Shown here in pieces: positions 37,584 through 46,008 of a stretch of DNA of 64,000 nt. The DNA is from Mycobacterium sp. D16R12. Its GTDB lineage: Bacteria > Actinomycetota > Actinomycetes > Mycobacteriales > Mycobacteriaceae. The notes beneath the pieces were generated by a model. It was not told the DNA's origin, did not search any database, and worked only from the letters and a program-made list of their open reading frames with translations. The stretch spans positions 62,001-126,000 of the forward strand of contig NZ_MAFC01000010.1 of assembly GCF_002013465.1 (NCBI RefSeq). Direction: 5' to 3'. The first letter of the stretch is position 1. Each line of letters opens with the position of its first letter. Position numbers and translations under genes: made by a program.

Positions 37584-38473
37584 CTGCGGTTCTGGAAGAC
37601 GCCAGCCCGGCTGAGGCAGAACCCCGCAGGGAGCCGCGGCGGGCCACGCCCATACTGTGGGCACTGCCCCCGCTTGTCGTCGTGCTCGTCATCATCGTGT
37701 ACCCGTTGTTGCGTGTGTTGTCGAATTCCGTTGAAGGAGTCGGGAACAGCACCTGGTCGGCAGTATTGGCCTCCACGATGTTTCAGCGCGCCCTGGTGAC
37801 AACGGCGCATATTGCCGCGCTCACTACCATCGGTGCCCTGGTGCTGGGAACATTCATCGCGCTCGTGTTGTCCTTCGTACCGTTTCCGGGATCGGAGTTG
37901 GTTGGCCGCCTGATCGACACCGTTCTCGCGCTGCCGTCCTTTCTCATCACCCTCGCATTCACGTTCTTGTACGGCACCGCGGGCGCGGTGAATGCGGTCG
38001 TGGCGAGCATCTCCGGAGGCTCGCGACCACTCGATTTTCTGTCCAGCCCCACGGGTGTGATCCTCGCCGAAGTCACCTTCTTCACACCGTTCGTCGTGCG
38101 CCCCTTGGTGGCCGCGTTCGCGACCGTCCCGCGCGAGCAGCTCGATGTCGCCGCCAGCCTCGGTGCCGGCCCGTGGCGGGTACTGCGTACGGTGGTGATG
38201 CCCGAAGCCTGGCCGGCTCTGATGGCAGGCGGAAGCCTGGTACTACTCCTGGCGCTCAACGAATTCGGGATCGTCCTGTTCACCGGCGCGAAAGAAGTCG
38301 TGACGCTGCCGGTCCTGATCTATACCCGGGGAATCGTCACCTTCGACCTCCCTGGTGCTGCAGTGATCGCGACCGTTCAGGTAGTGCTGTCGCTCGCTCT
38401 CTACGGCCTGTACCGGATCATCTTCTCCCGCATGGTGTCCGGGCGATCAACTGCTCACTCGAAGGGGGCGTGA
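37580..38473 (+). CDS. ABC importer permease 1, aminoethylphosphonate type (PhnU-like)
   Basis: The 297-residue membrane protein has about six hydrophobic segments and the EAA loop EQLDVAASLGAGPWRVLRTVVMPEAWPAL, which contacts the ATPase. ATG 37580 overlaps the ATPase stop. It pairs with the next permease, giving a two-permease importer. Confidence 0.88.
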   Translation: MTAVLEDASPAEAEPRREPRRATPILWALPPLVVVLVIIVYPLLRVLSNSVEGVGNSTWSAVLASTMFQRALVTTAHIAALTTIGALVLGTFIALVLSFVPFPGSELVGRLIDTVLALPSFLITLAFTFLYGTAGAVNAVVASISGGSRPLDFLSSPTGVILAEVTFFTPFVVRPLVAAFATVPREQLDVAASLGAGPWRVLRTVVMPEAWPALMAGGSLVLLLALNEFGIVLFTGAKEVVTLPVLIYTRGIVTFDLPGAAVIATVQVVLSLALYGLYRIIFSRMVSGRSTAHSKGA

Positions 38474-38474
38474 C

Positions 38475-39272
38475 ATGCTGCTGTGGAGCGGGCGGAGCAG
38501 GATCATCGTGTGGGCAGTATTCGCGGTGGCCGTCATGGTGATATTCCTGGCGCCGATTGCCACCGTGGCGCTCGCCGGGTTCGCGGGACAATGGACCGGC
38601 CCGTTGCCCTCGCAGCTGGGATTCGAGCGATTCGAAAATGCGCTCGGTGGTGACGATCTCGCCAGTTTGGCGGTCAGTCTGCAGACCGCGCTCGTCGCGA
38701 GCGCGTTTGCGCTGGTGCTGGGTGCGTGGGCGGCATTGAGTGTGCGTGATGTGCCCCTGTGGCTTCGGCGAGCCATCGACGCCGTCTTTCACCTACCGAT
38801 CGCAATTCCGTCTGTGGCGATCGGACTGGGATTGTTGATGGCCTTCAACGAACGCCCCTTTCTGGTCGGGGGAACGAAATGGATTGTGATACTTGCCCAT
38901 ACTGCGCTCGTTCTGGCGTTCGCCTTCAGCTCGGTCACGGCGGCGCTGGAGCGCCTTGATCCGGCCTACCGTCAGGTGGCCGAGTCGTTGGGTGCAGGGC
39001 CCGGGAGGGTTCTGATGAAGGTGACGCTGCCGCTGCTCATGCCATCACTGGGCGCGGCCGCCGGGCTGGCGATCGCGCTGTCTATGGGTGAGTTGGGCGC
39101 GACGGTGATGGTGTATCCGGCCACCTGGCGAACCCTGCCGGTGACCATCTTTGGACTCTCCGACCGCGGACAGGTGTTTTCGGCGGCGGCATCCACGACG
39201 CTGTTGCTTCTACTGACACTGCTCGCACTGCTTGTGGTGGGCAGGATTCGCGGGAAGGCGGCAGTTCGGTAG
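38475..39272 (+). CDS. ABC importer permease 2, aminoethylphosphonate type (PhnV-like)
   Basis: The 265-residue membrane protein has six predicted segments and an EAA loop PAYRQVAESLGAGPGRVLMKVTLPLLMPSLG. It is the last gene of the rightward phosphonate arm, starting one base after the first permease stop. Beyond its stop lies the remnant of an unrelated transporter gene. Confidence 0.88.
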   Translation: MLLWSGRSRIIVWAVFAVAVMVIFLAPIATVALAGFAGQWTGPLPSQLGFERFENALGGDDLASLAVSLQTALVASAFALVLGAWAALSVRDVPLWLRRAIDAVFHLPIAIPSVAIGLGLLMAFNERPFLVGGTKWIVILAHTALVLAFAFSSVTAALERLDPAYRQVAESLGAGPGRVLMKVTLPLLMPSLGAAAGLAIALSMGELGATVMVYPATWRTLPVTIFGLSDRGQVFSAAASTTLLLLLTLLALLVVGRIRGKAAVR

Positions 39273-39300
39273 GCGGAACCGGCCCCAACGAAGAGGCGGG

Positions 39301-39402
39301 GCGCTGCTGGGCATCGTCGGCGTGCTGGTGGCGATTCCGATCGCGGCGGCGATTCAGGTGCTTGCGCAGGAACTGTTGTTCCCGGCGCTCGACGAGGCGT
39401 GA
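39301..39402 (+). pseudogene. C-terminal remnant of an AI-2E (PerM/DUF20) family transporter gene
   Basis: The + frame 39301-39402 reads ALLGIVGVLVAIPIAAAIQV, then LAQELLFPALDEA, and ends in TGA. This is the characteristic last helix and tail of AI-2E family permeases. No start, and no upstream part of that family, is present: the region just before is the permease 2 stop. The stop abuts the MaoC stop codon on the other strand (39403-39405). It is interpreted as a truncated leftover at the right edge of the phosphonate cluster. Confidence 0.7.
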
Positions 39403-39858
39403 CTACTGGTACAGATACACGCTTTCGGCGGCGCACGGCGGCCGGTCCTTGCCCTCGATCTCGTACTTGATGCCATAGGTGGCCTCGACGGTGCCCTTAT
39501 CGCGCACCTTGGCCGACAGCAGCGTGACGTGTCCGCGTACCCGCGCGCCCACATGCAGCGGCGCCGGGAACCGCACCTTGTTCACGCCGTAGTTGAGCAC
39601 CGCATCGTATGACGCGATCTCAAGCACCTCGTCCAGGAATGCCGGGGCAAGCGCGAGCGTCAGGTATCCGTGCACGATGGTCCCGCCGAACGGGCCGGCC
39701 TTGGCGCGTTCGGTATCGGTGTGGATCCACTGCCGGTCACCCGTCGCGTCCGCGAACTCGTTGACCTGTTCCTGGGTGATCTGAACCCAACTGCTGGTAC
39801 CCAATTCGACTCTGCCCAGGGACAGCAGCTCCTGTGGTGTTGCCAGCTTGGTGGACAT
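39403..39858 (-). CDS. MaoC-like (R)-enoyl-CoA hydratase
   Basis: The protein has 151 residues from ATG 39858 (MSTKLATPQELLSLG). It is a hot-dog fold protein with the hydratase-2 signature FADATGDRQWIHTD and GGTIVHGYLTLALAPAF, where Asp and His form the catalytic pair. It is close to single-domain MaoC hydratases of fatty-acid or polyhydroxyalkanoate metabolism. It is divergent from the lipoprotein gene at 39993. Confidence 0.88.
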   Translation of the reverse strand: MSTKLATPQELLSLGRVELGTSSWVQITQEQVNEFADATGDRQWIHTDTERAKAGPFGGTIVHGYLTLALAPAFLDEVLEIASYDAVLNYGVNKVRFPAPLHVGARVRGHVTLLSAKVRDKGTVEATYGIKYEIEGKDRPPCAAESVYLYQ

Positions 39859-39992
39859 ACCGCGCACTCCTCTTCGGGTCGTGGTGCCTGATCGCATTAC
39901 CGACTTGTCGTGTCGACTGGACCCTTCTTACCCGAGATCGCATGCCTGCCACGGGACAATGCCGAAATCCGGGAGAGCCGTGGATACGAGTA

Positions 39993-40688
39993 ATGTTTGC
40001 CGACATGAGGTCGTCGGTGCCGCTGCTGGTCGCGTTGTTGCTCGCGGTGACGGGCTGTCAACGTGGAGTCGACGGGGAGGCGACCGCGGATAGGGGATCG
40101 GTATCGGCTGGGCCGATCCAGCCCGCTCAGCTCGATCAACTTCTCACGCCGGCGCAATCGTTGAGCGTGACGCCGGGAAAGCTGCTGTTCGAAACCGATA
40201 TGCAGTCGATTCTGTGGATCGGTGCCGATCCCGCTGAATGCCAGGGGGTCGTCGGATACGGCCGTTATCCGCTCTTCCCCACGAACTACACGGGGCGAGA
40301 AGCGCGGACGCAGACCGATAACCAGTACCCGAACCAACATCAGCTCCTGGAGGTATCGGCCACCTATCCCGGCGATTTTCAGGCGGCTCGGTTCCTCGAA
40401 TCGGTGCGCGCGACCGTATCCAGGTGTCAGCTTCCGGTCGCTGCCTGGGGCGATGACCAGAAACGCCATACGGTGACGCCCGGTCCAGTGGTTCCTGGTT
40501 CGCCGGACATGGTCCGCTGGTCGACGAATCTCAATGGTGATCAATGGATTTGCGAGTTCACCCTGATCGCCAAGGCGAATGTGATCGCCCAGCTGGTCAG
40601 CTGCTCGGCGGACAGGTCGATCGACAACAACGCGCTGTCGAACAAGCGACTCGCGAACATCGAGGAGCTTCTCAACTCCAAGGTCTGA
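39993..40688 (+). CDS. PknH_C-type sensor-domain lipoprotein
   Basis: The protein has 231 residues from ATG 39993 (ATG 40005 is an alternative). The signal peptide has lipobox AVTGC and is followed by an extracellular domain with paired cysteines (AECQGVVGY, SRCQLPV, WICEFTL, VSCSADR). This matches the PknH-like extracellular domain family (PF14032), here without a kinase or transmembrane kinase module. The ligand and role are unknown. Confidence 0.75.
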   Translation: MFADMRSSVPLLVALLLAVTGCQRGVDGEATADRGSVSAGPIQPAQLDQLLTPAQSLSVTPGKLLFETDMQSILWIGADPAECQGVVGYGRYPLFPTNYTGREARTQTDNQYPNQHQLLEVSATYPGDFQAARFLESVRATVSRCQLPVAAWGDDQKRHTVTPGPVVPGSPDMVRWSTNLNGDQWICEFTLIAKANVIAQLVSCSADRSIDNNALSNKRLANIEELLNSKV

Positions 40689-40695
40689 GCGCCGG

Positions 40696-41436
40696 TCAGG
40701 ACGCTTCGCGTGCCGCGATGTCCCGGGAGAGCAGGTGCTCGGCTCGTTCGATGATGGCGTCGACGGTGAAGTCGAAGTGGGCGTCAGAGATGGTCACGAT
40801 GGAATGACCGCGAGACGCCAGATCATGCAGGGTGGGGGCGAGCGTGGCGTTCGGCACCAGGCTGCGGGCGCCACCGGACGCGGGCATGACGGTATCCATG
40901 TGCTCAAGCACCACGATGCCTCGAATATGCAAGGACAGAGCGAAATACACGTCGAGCGCGTTGTCCGGGCTGAAGCCGACACCGATCAGGGTTTGGACAA
41001 GCGATTCCAGGTTTTGAATGCTCGCCTGTAATGCCTCGGTGCTGAGCTCACTGGTGCGCATCAGGATGAGCTCGACAAGCACCGGGCGTTCCCGAAATGC
41101 CTCGCGCATCCGGCGGGTATGGCTGCGCAGCGCGTCCTGCCAGGTTTCGTCGCCAATGAAGGGTGCAGCGAAGTGATACTGCTTGGTGGCGCGGTCAGTC
41201 ATCGCGTCGAGCAGCTCGCCCTTTTTGCGGAAGTACCAGTAAATACTGGTGACACCTACATCGAGATGCTTCGCTAGCAGCGGCATGCTCAGCCCACAGA
41301 TCCCAATTTCCTCGGCGAGCTCGAAGGCTCCGGCGATGATGTCCTCGGCGGTGATGGAGCCGCGGCGCCGTCGTTCCCGCTTAGGGGTTTGTGTGCTGGT
41401 CGTCCTGGCCTCGCGGCCGACACCGGCATGTCGCAT
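40696..41436 (-). CDS. TetR-family regulator with TetR_C-type C-terminal domain
   Basis: The 246-residue regulator has an N-terminal basic tail and HTH at about 30-75 (ITAEDIIAGAFELAEEIGICGLSMPLLAKHLDVGVTSIYWYFRKKGELLDAM). The C-terminal half resembles the tetracycline-repressor C-terminal class. It is divergent from the membrane alpha/beta-hydrolase gene at 41741 and is a candidate regulator of it. No clear palindrome was found between them. Confidence 0.87.
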   Translation of the reverse strand: MRHAGVGREARTTSTQTPKRERRRRGSITAEDIIAGAFELAEEIGICGLSMPLLAKHLDVGVTSIYWYFRKKGELLDAMTDRATKQYHFAAPFIGDETWQDALRSHTRRMREAFRERPVLVELILMRTSELSTEALQASIQNLESLVQTLIGVGFSPDNALDVYFALSLHIRGIVVLEHMDTVMPASGGARSLVPNATLAPTLHDLASRGHSIVTISDAHFDFTVDAIIERAEHLLSRDIAAREAS

Positions 41437-41740
41437 GTGTAATCCTCGTCGTGCCCCCGTGCGTCGATCTGCCCCCGCCCTATGGACAAAAAGCCCTCAT
41501 AGCAAGTTGGCAGGATACCGCAGGGACCTGAGAGCGGGGTCGGCTCCCCATCACGCACAGTTCGCTGAGTCGGTGAGGTCCGGTCCGCCTCGGGGATTTG
41601 CGCAGTGCGGTCTCAGGTGTTGGTGGCATCGCAGTGGCCCCACCGCGCCACGTTGCCGATCTGGTAATACCTCTGTGCGGGGTGGCGACGTACGGGCACC
41701 ATTGACACGCGCAGCTGGCGGCATCAAGAAGGGTGTGGCG
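41437..41740. other. Intergenic region between tetR and the membrane hydrolase gene
   Basis: About 300 bases without a supported gene. It should hold both divergent promoters. I see no convincing operator, RNA or repeat in it. AAGAAGGG just before 41741 is the probable ribosome-binding site of the hydrolase gene. Confidence 0.5.
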
Positions 41741-43465
41741 ATGGCAATCGACAGGGATATCGACAGCGATATCGAAACGGAACCGGATGCGAAGGAACCG
41801 GCACCGGACGAGGCGGTACTGAAGCCGGAGAAGAGGCGTTGGTGGGTGCGGCAGTACACCTTCACGGGTGCCGCTGTGGGCCTGGTCTTTCTCTGGCTGT
41901 CGATGACCCCATCGTTGCTTCCACGTGGGCCGCTCTTCCAGGCGCTGGTCAGTGGGGGCTCGGGCGCCCTCGGCTACCTGCTCGGTGTGCTGGCGGTGTG
42001 GTTGGTGCGGTACATGCGGTCGAAGGATTCGAGTCCGAAGGCGCCTCGTATCGCGTGGTGGGCCCTCATCGTGGTCGGGATCATCGGCACCGCCGCGATG
42101 ATCGTCTGGTTCCACTTCTGGCAAGACCGCGTGCGTGACCTCATGGGTGTGCCGAGGCTGAGTTTCTGGGCGCACCCGCAGACCGCTGTGCTGTCGATCA
42201 TCGTTTTGTTCATCCTGGTCGAGATCGGACAGCAGATCCGCCGGTTGATTCTGTTCCTGATCGCGCGGCTCAACCGCGTGGCCCCCAAACGTGTCTCGGC
42301 TGTGGTCGCCGTCACCCTGGTGGTGGTTCTTGCGATGGCACTCATCAACGGTGTTGTCGTCAGGGTGGCAATGGATTTCTTGAACAACACCTTCTCGGCG
42401 GTCAACAACGAGGAGAACCCGGACAATCCCGCGCCGACGACATCGCTGCGTTCGGGCGGGCCGGGCTCGCTGGTCTCCTGGGCGTCGTTGGGCAATCAAG
42501 GCCGTGCCTTCATCGGCGGCGGCGCCACCACGCAGGAGCTCTCGGCGTTCAACAAGACTCCCGCGACCGAGCCGATCCGGGCCTACGCGGGCCTGGAATC
42601 CGCGGAGGGAATCAAGGCGACGGCCGAGCTCGCCGCCCGTGAACTGGAACGCGAGGGTGGCCTTCACCGCAAGGTGGTGGCGGTGGCCACCACGACGGGA
42701 ACCGGCTGGATCAACCAGGCCGAGGCGGACGCCCTCGAATACATGTACAACGGCGACACCGCCATCGTCAGCATGCAGTACTCATTTCTACCCAGCTGGC
42801 TCTCGTTCCTGGTGGACAAGGAGAACGCGCGTCAGGCGGGGCAGGCGTTGTTCGAGGCGGTGTCTGCCCGGGTCCGCGCCATGCCGGAGAGTGTGCGGCC
42901 CAAGCTCGTGGTCTTCGGGGAGAGCCTCGGATCGTTCGGCGGCGAGGCGCCGTTCCTGTCGGTGAACAACATCGTGGCGCGCACGGACGGTGCGCTGTTC
43001 TCCGGCCCGACCTTCAACAACTCCATGTGGCTGGAAGCCACGCACAACCGGGACGACGGATCGCCGGAGGTGCTGCCCATCTACGACAACGGAAGAAACG
43101 TTCGATTCGTTTCGCGCCCAGAAGATCTCAAACGCCCTGCCGCTCCGTGGGCGCGACCGCGCATCGTGTATCTGCAGCACGCATCGGATCCGATCGCCTG
43201 GTGGAATCCTGATCTCATCCTGAGTAAGCCCGACTGGCTACGCGAGCCCCGCGGCTACGACGTGCTGCCGAGCATGGAGTGGATACCGTTCGTGACGTTC
43301 CTGCAGGTTTCTGCCGACATGGCTGTCGCGGTCAACGTCCCCGATGGGCATGGTCACGTCTACGTCCGGGCGGTCGCCAACGCGTGGGCAGACATCCTGC
43401 AGCCACCGGGATGGACGGCGGAGAAGACCGAACGGCTGCGTCCACTGCTGCACTCGGGGGCGTAG
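41741..43465 (+). CDS. Membrane-anchored alpha/beta-hydrolase (Abhydrolase_9 family)
   Basis: The protein has 574 residues from ATG 41741. The first 40 residues are acidic, then four or five transmembrane segments span about 45-215 (TFTGAAVGLVFLWLSMTP, ALVSGGSGALGYLLGVLAVWLV, WALIVVGIIGTAAMIVWFHFW, TAVLSIIVLFILVEIG, VVAVTLVVVLAMALING). The C-terminal hydrolase domain is outside or at the membrane, with nucleophile elbow FGESLGSFGG. A conserved WNPDL/PSMEWIPFVTF block also matches the PF10081/PF15420 families. The function is unknown. It is divergent from a TetR gene. Confidence 0.85.
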   Translation: MAIDRDIDSDIETEPDAKEPAPDEAVLKPEKRRWWVRQYTFTGAAVGLVFLWLSMTPSLLPRGPLFQALVSGGSGALGYLLGVLAVWLVRYMRSKDSSPKAPRIAWWALIVVGIIGTAAMIVWFHFWQDRVRDLMGVPRLSFWAHPQTAVLSIIVLFILVEIGQQIRRLILFLIARLNRVAPKRVSAVVAVTLVVVLAMALINGVVVRVAMDFLNNTFSAVNNEENPDNPAPTTSLRSGGPGSLVSWASLGNQGRAFIGGGATTQELSAFNKTPATEPIRAYAGLESAEGIKATAELAARELEREGGLHRKVVAVATTTGTGWINQAEADALEYMYNGDTAIVSMQYSFLPSWLSFLVDKENARQAGQALFEAVSARVRAMPESVRPKLVVFGESLGSFGGEAPFLSVNNIVARTDGALFSGPTFNNSMWLEATHNRDDGSPEVLPIYDNGRNVRFVSRPEDLKRPAAPWARPRIVYLQHASDPIAWWNPDLILSKPDWLREPRGYDVLPSMEWIPFVTFLQVSADMAVAVNVPDGHGHVYVRAVANAWADILQPPGWTAEKTERLRPLLHSGA

Positions 43466-43506
43466 CGGCCCGACCTCGAGGGGAGGTTGTTCCGTACGGT
43501 GGCTGG

Positions 43507-44358
43507 GTGAACCACACCCTGGGGTCGAGCAACTATGTGACCACCTCCGACGGGCGCGCGTTGCATTACATGGTCGCCGGAACGGGTGACCCGACCGTGG
43601 TCTTCGAGTCGGGAATGGGCTTTTCCCGGTCGGCGTGGGGACTCGTGCAACCCCTTGTCGCCCAGCGTTTCCGGTCGGTGGTCTACGACCGTGCGAACTT
43701 GGGCCGCAGCGATGATGACCATCAGCCGCGCACGCTGGAGCGGATCACCGAGGACCTCGGTGCCCTACTGTCGGCGCTCGGTTCGGGCCCCTACATCCTG
43801 GTGGGTCACAGCTATGGCGGAACCATCGCACTGGCCTCGACGGTGGCTGATCCATCACGCATCGTGGGCATCGTTCTCGTCGATCACTCCGACGAGAACC
43901 TGGATGCCTACTACCGCCCGGCTTCGGCCGTCATGCGGACCCTCGGCGTGATCCATCGTGCGGCGCTCGACGCGATGGGGCGGGTCGGTCTGCTGCCGTA
44001 TCTCGTTCGCCGCATGATGCCCCGGATGCCAAGCGACGTCGTCGCCGACATCGCGTCCGAAGATCTGACGTGGCGGGCCGGGCGTGCCGCCAACGAGGAG
44101 GACCGCCGCTTTGTCGCCGGGGTGACCGGGTTGCGCGATAACCCGCCGGTGATCAGCGGAATCCCCGTCACCGTCATATCGGGAGGCCGTGCGGAGTTTC
44201 TCAATGAGGAGACGCGGTCGGAGCTGAACGCCGCTCACCACGTGACGGCGCATCGGCTCGGTGCGCGTCACGTGGTGGCCCGCAAATCCGGACATCAGGT
44301 CGTCCTCTCCGAACCGCGATTGATCGTCGACGAGGTGTTTCGGATGGCGGACAGCTAG
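43507..44358 (+). CDS. Alpha/beta-hydrolase
   Basis: The protein has 283 residues from GTG 43507. It has an alpha/beta-hydrolase fold with nucleophile elbow VGHSYGGTIAL, a cap region about 130-210 and a C-terminal His in KSGHQVVLSEP. An upstream oxyanion segment FESGMGFSRSAW fits esterase/epoxide-hydrolase-like members. It lies 41 bases after the membrane hydrolase gene and is probably co-transcribed with it. The substrate is unknown. Confidence 0.88.
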   Translation: MNHTLGSSNYVTTSDGRALHYMVAGTGDPTVVFESGMGFSRSAWGLVQPLVAQRFRSVVYDRANLGRSDDDHQPRTLERITEDLGALLSALGSGPYILVGHSYGGTIALASTVADPSRIVGIVLVDHSDENLDAYYRPASAVMRTLGVIHRAALDAMGRVGLLPYLVRRMMPRMPSDVVADIASEDLTWRAGRAANEEDRRFVAGVTGLRDNPPVISGIPVTVISGGRAEFLNEETRSELNAAHHVTAHRLGARHVVARKSGHQVVLSEPRLIVDEVFRMADS

Positions 44359-44471
44359 ATAGCACTGTGCCGTATGTGACACGCGTGGCTGCCGTGCTTG
44401 TTGAGGTAGCTGTCGTAATCTGAGGCTTGAGTTCTCTGACGTGCTCGGAACGGCCTTGTGAGGTAGCAGTG

Positions 44472-45194
44472 GTGTCAATATCCCGTCGGGATGTCCTCAA
44501 ATACGCCGCTGCCATGCCGGCCGCGGCGGTGCTGGGTGGTGCCGTCTCCTCCGCAATGGCAGCCCCACAGGCCAACGCGGCCTCGTTGGGGACCCTCATC
44601 GACTACGCCGGCGGAGTACCGACGCCCGAGTCGATCAAGGCCGCAGGGCATCTGGGCGCAATTCGGTACGTCTCCGATCCGCGCAGCCCGGGACTGTCGG
44701 CAGGCAAGCCCATCAAGCTCACCGAAGCGCGCGATCTGTATCGGGCCGGCTTGAAGATCGTCTCCAACTATCAGTACGGCAAGCAGGACACCGCCGATTG
44801 GCTTGGCGGCCAGCAGGCCGGGATCAAACACGCGCAGCGTGGTTGGCAGCTGCATATCGCGGCCGGTGGTTCCTACAACGTGCCGATCTACGTCTCGATC
44901 GACGACAACCCGACGCCCGAGCAGTACAAGAATCAGGTGGCGCCCTACCTGAGGGCCTGGGAATCGGTGCTGGGGCATGCCCGCACCGGGCTGTACGGCA
45001 ACTCCAAGACCATCGATTGGGCGCTGCAGGACGGGCTGTGCTCGTACTTCTGGCAGCACAACTGGGGGAGTCCGAAGGGCTTCGTCCACCCCGAGGCACA
45101 CCTGCACCAATTTGAGATCGACAAGCGTCAAGTCGGCGGAATCGGCGTCGATCTCAACGACATTCTCAAGCCCGCCTTCGGGCAGTGGGTCTGA
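44472..45194 (+). CDS. Tat-exported DUF1906 protein (Rv2525c-like)
   Basis: The protein has 240 residues from GTG 44472 (GTG 44469 is an alternative). The signal begins SISRRDVLKYAAA, a twin-arginine motif followed by a hydrophobic stretch and an Ala-rich cleavage region. The mature part is a DUF1906 glycoside-hydrolase-like TIM-barrel domain with YVSIDDNPTPEQYKNQVAPYLRAW and YFWQHNWGSPKGF. Rv2525c of M. tuberculosis has the same placement next to fas and has been linked to cell-wall integrity. Catalytic activity has not been clear for the family. Confidence 0.9.
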   Translation: MSISRRDVLKYAAAMPAAAVLGGAVSSAMAAPQANAASLGTLIDYAGGVPTPESIKAAGHLGAIRYVSDPRSPGLSAGKPIKLTEARDLYRAGLKIVSNYQYGKQDTADWLGGQQAGIKHAQRGWQLHIAAGGSYNVPIYVSIDDNPTPEQYKNQVAPYLRAWESVLGHARTGLYGNSKTIDWALQDGLCSYFWQHNWGSPKGFVHPEAHLHQFEIDKRQVGGIGVDLNDILKPAFGQWV

Positions 45195-45272
45195 CACCGG
45201 TCTGAGCGCAGACCTCACCGGCGCCGACGCGCCTCCCGCGCGGATGGCAACGCCCTTGCAGTAGCCCACGCC

Positions 45273-45563
45273 TCAATTCCGCATCGCGCGATATGGCCAC
45301 TTACTCCGACTGCGATTGAGCACAGCGAACGTGTCGGTGACCTCGTGGGCGGTATCACGCAGCCGTGGCGCGCCGCCCGCGGGACGGCCGATGTCCCTCA
45401 CGGTGTACTGAAACCGGGTGGGGGACCACCGAACCACCACGCCGAGCGATTCGTGGTCCGGCGGTAGTGCAATGTCGACATTGACCCCGACATCGCGGGA
45501 TAGCGGCGAGGTTCCTGCGCTCGGAGGCGTAGCTGGACAAACCTCATCAGCCACACCTGTCAC
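45273..45563 (-). CDS. Hypothetical small protein (uncertain gene)
   Basis: An open frame of 96 codons with good GC-rich third positions reads PPDHESLGVVVRWSPTRFQY and RDTAHEVTDTFAVLNRSRSKWP. No family is recognised. It lies between the DUF1906 gene and the long fas leader, convergent with the former. Length and codon bias are mildly supportive, but it may be non-coding. Confidence 0.4.
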   Translation of the reverse strand: MTGVADEVCPATPPSAGTSPLSRDVGVNVDIALPPDHESLGVVVRWSPTRFQYTVRDIGRPAGGAPRLRDTAHEVTDTFAVLNRSRSKWPYRAMRN

Positions 45564-46008
45564 AGAAGTTGGAGCCGCTCTGCAATATCAGCAAACATGT
45601 GGCACGTATTCTGAGAATTCACGGTTTGGATGGCGTTGTTGCGGCCGCTGGATGCGACACGCGCGAGCATCGCCGGTGCTATCGGAATCATACATAACGA
45701 TTCGATAACAATCGATGTCTGATCTGCGATGTTATACCTACTCGACCGTAACCACCTGCATGCAGCGCGTTTGATTCGGCGGTCAGTTGCCAGCGCGTGG
45801 CCTGCTGTTACGTAAGCGGTGGTTACTCTCGCGTAGAACTCGGCAGTAACTATTACGCCAGAAGAAATCGTCACCCCTCTTATGACACTCTTAAATCCAG
45901 ACCTGCGGTGATGGTGCATATGCACGTGCCTCAACGCCCCCGATCGACAAGGACGACGACACGGGTGCGGCTGGACTCACGACTGACGGAAAGACGGGTA
46001 GCGGCGAC
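45564..46008 (+). promoter_or_regulatory. Long upstream region of fas
   Basis: About 445 bases without a convincing gene, richer in A and T than the surroundings (45660-45900). A perfect inverted repeat GTTACT (45822-45827) / AGTAAC (45845-45850) with a 17-base spacer, and a palindrome TTACGTAA (45808-45815), lie 160-200 bases before the start. fas in mycobacteria is controlled by the TetR-type FasR, so these are candidates for its site. I cannot confirm the FasR consensus from memory. Confidence 0.45.
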
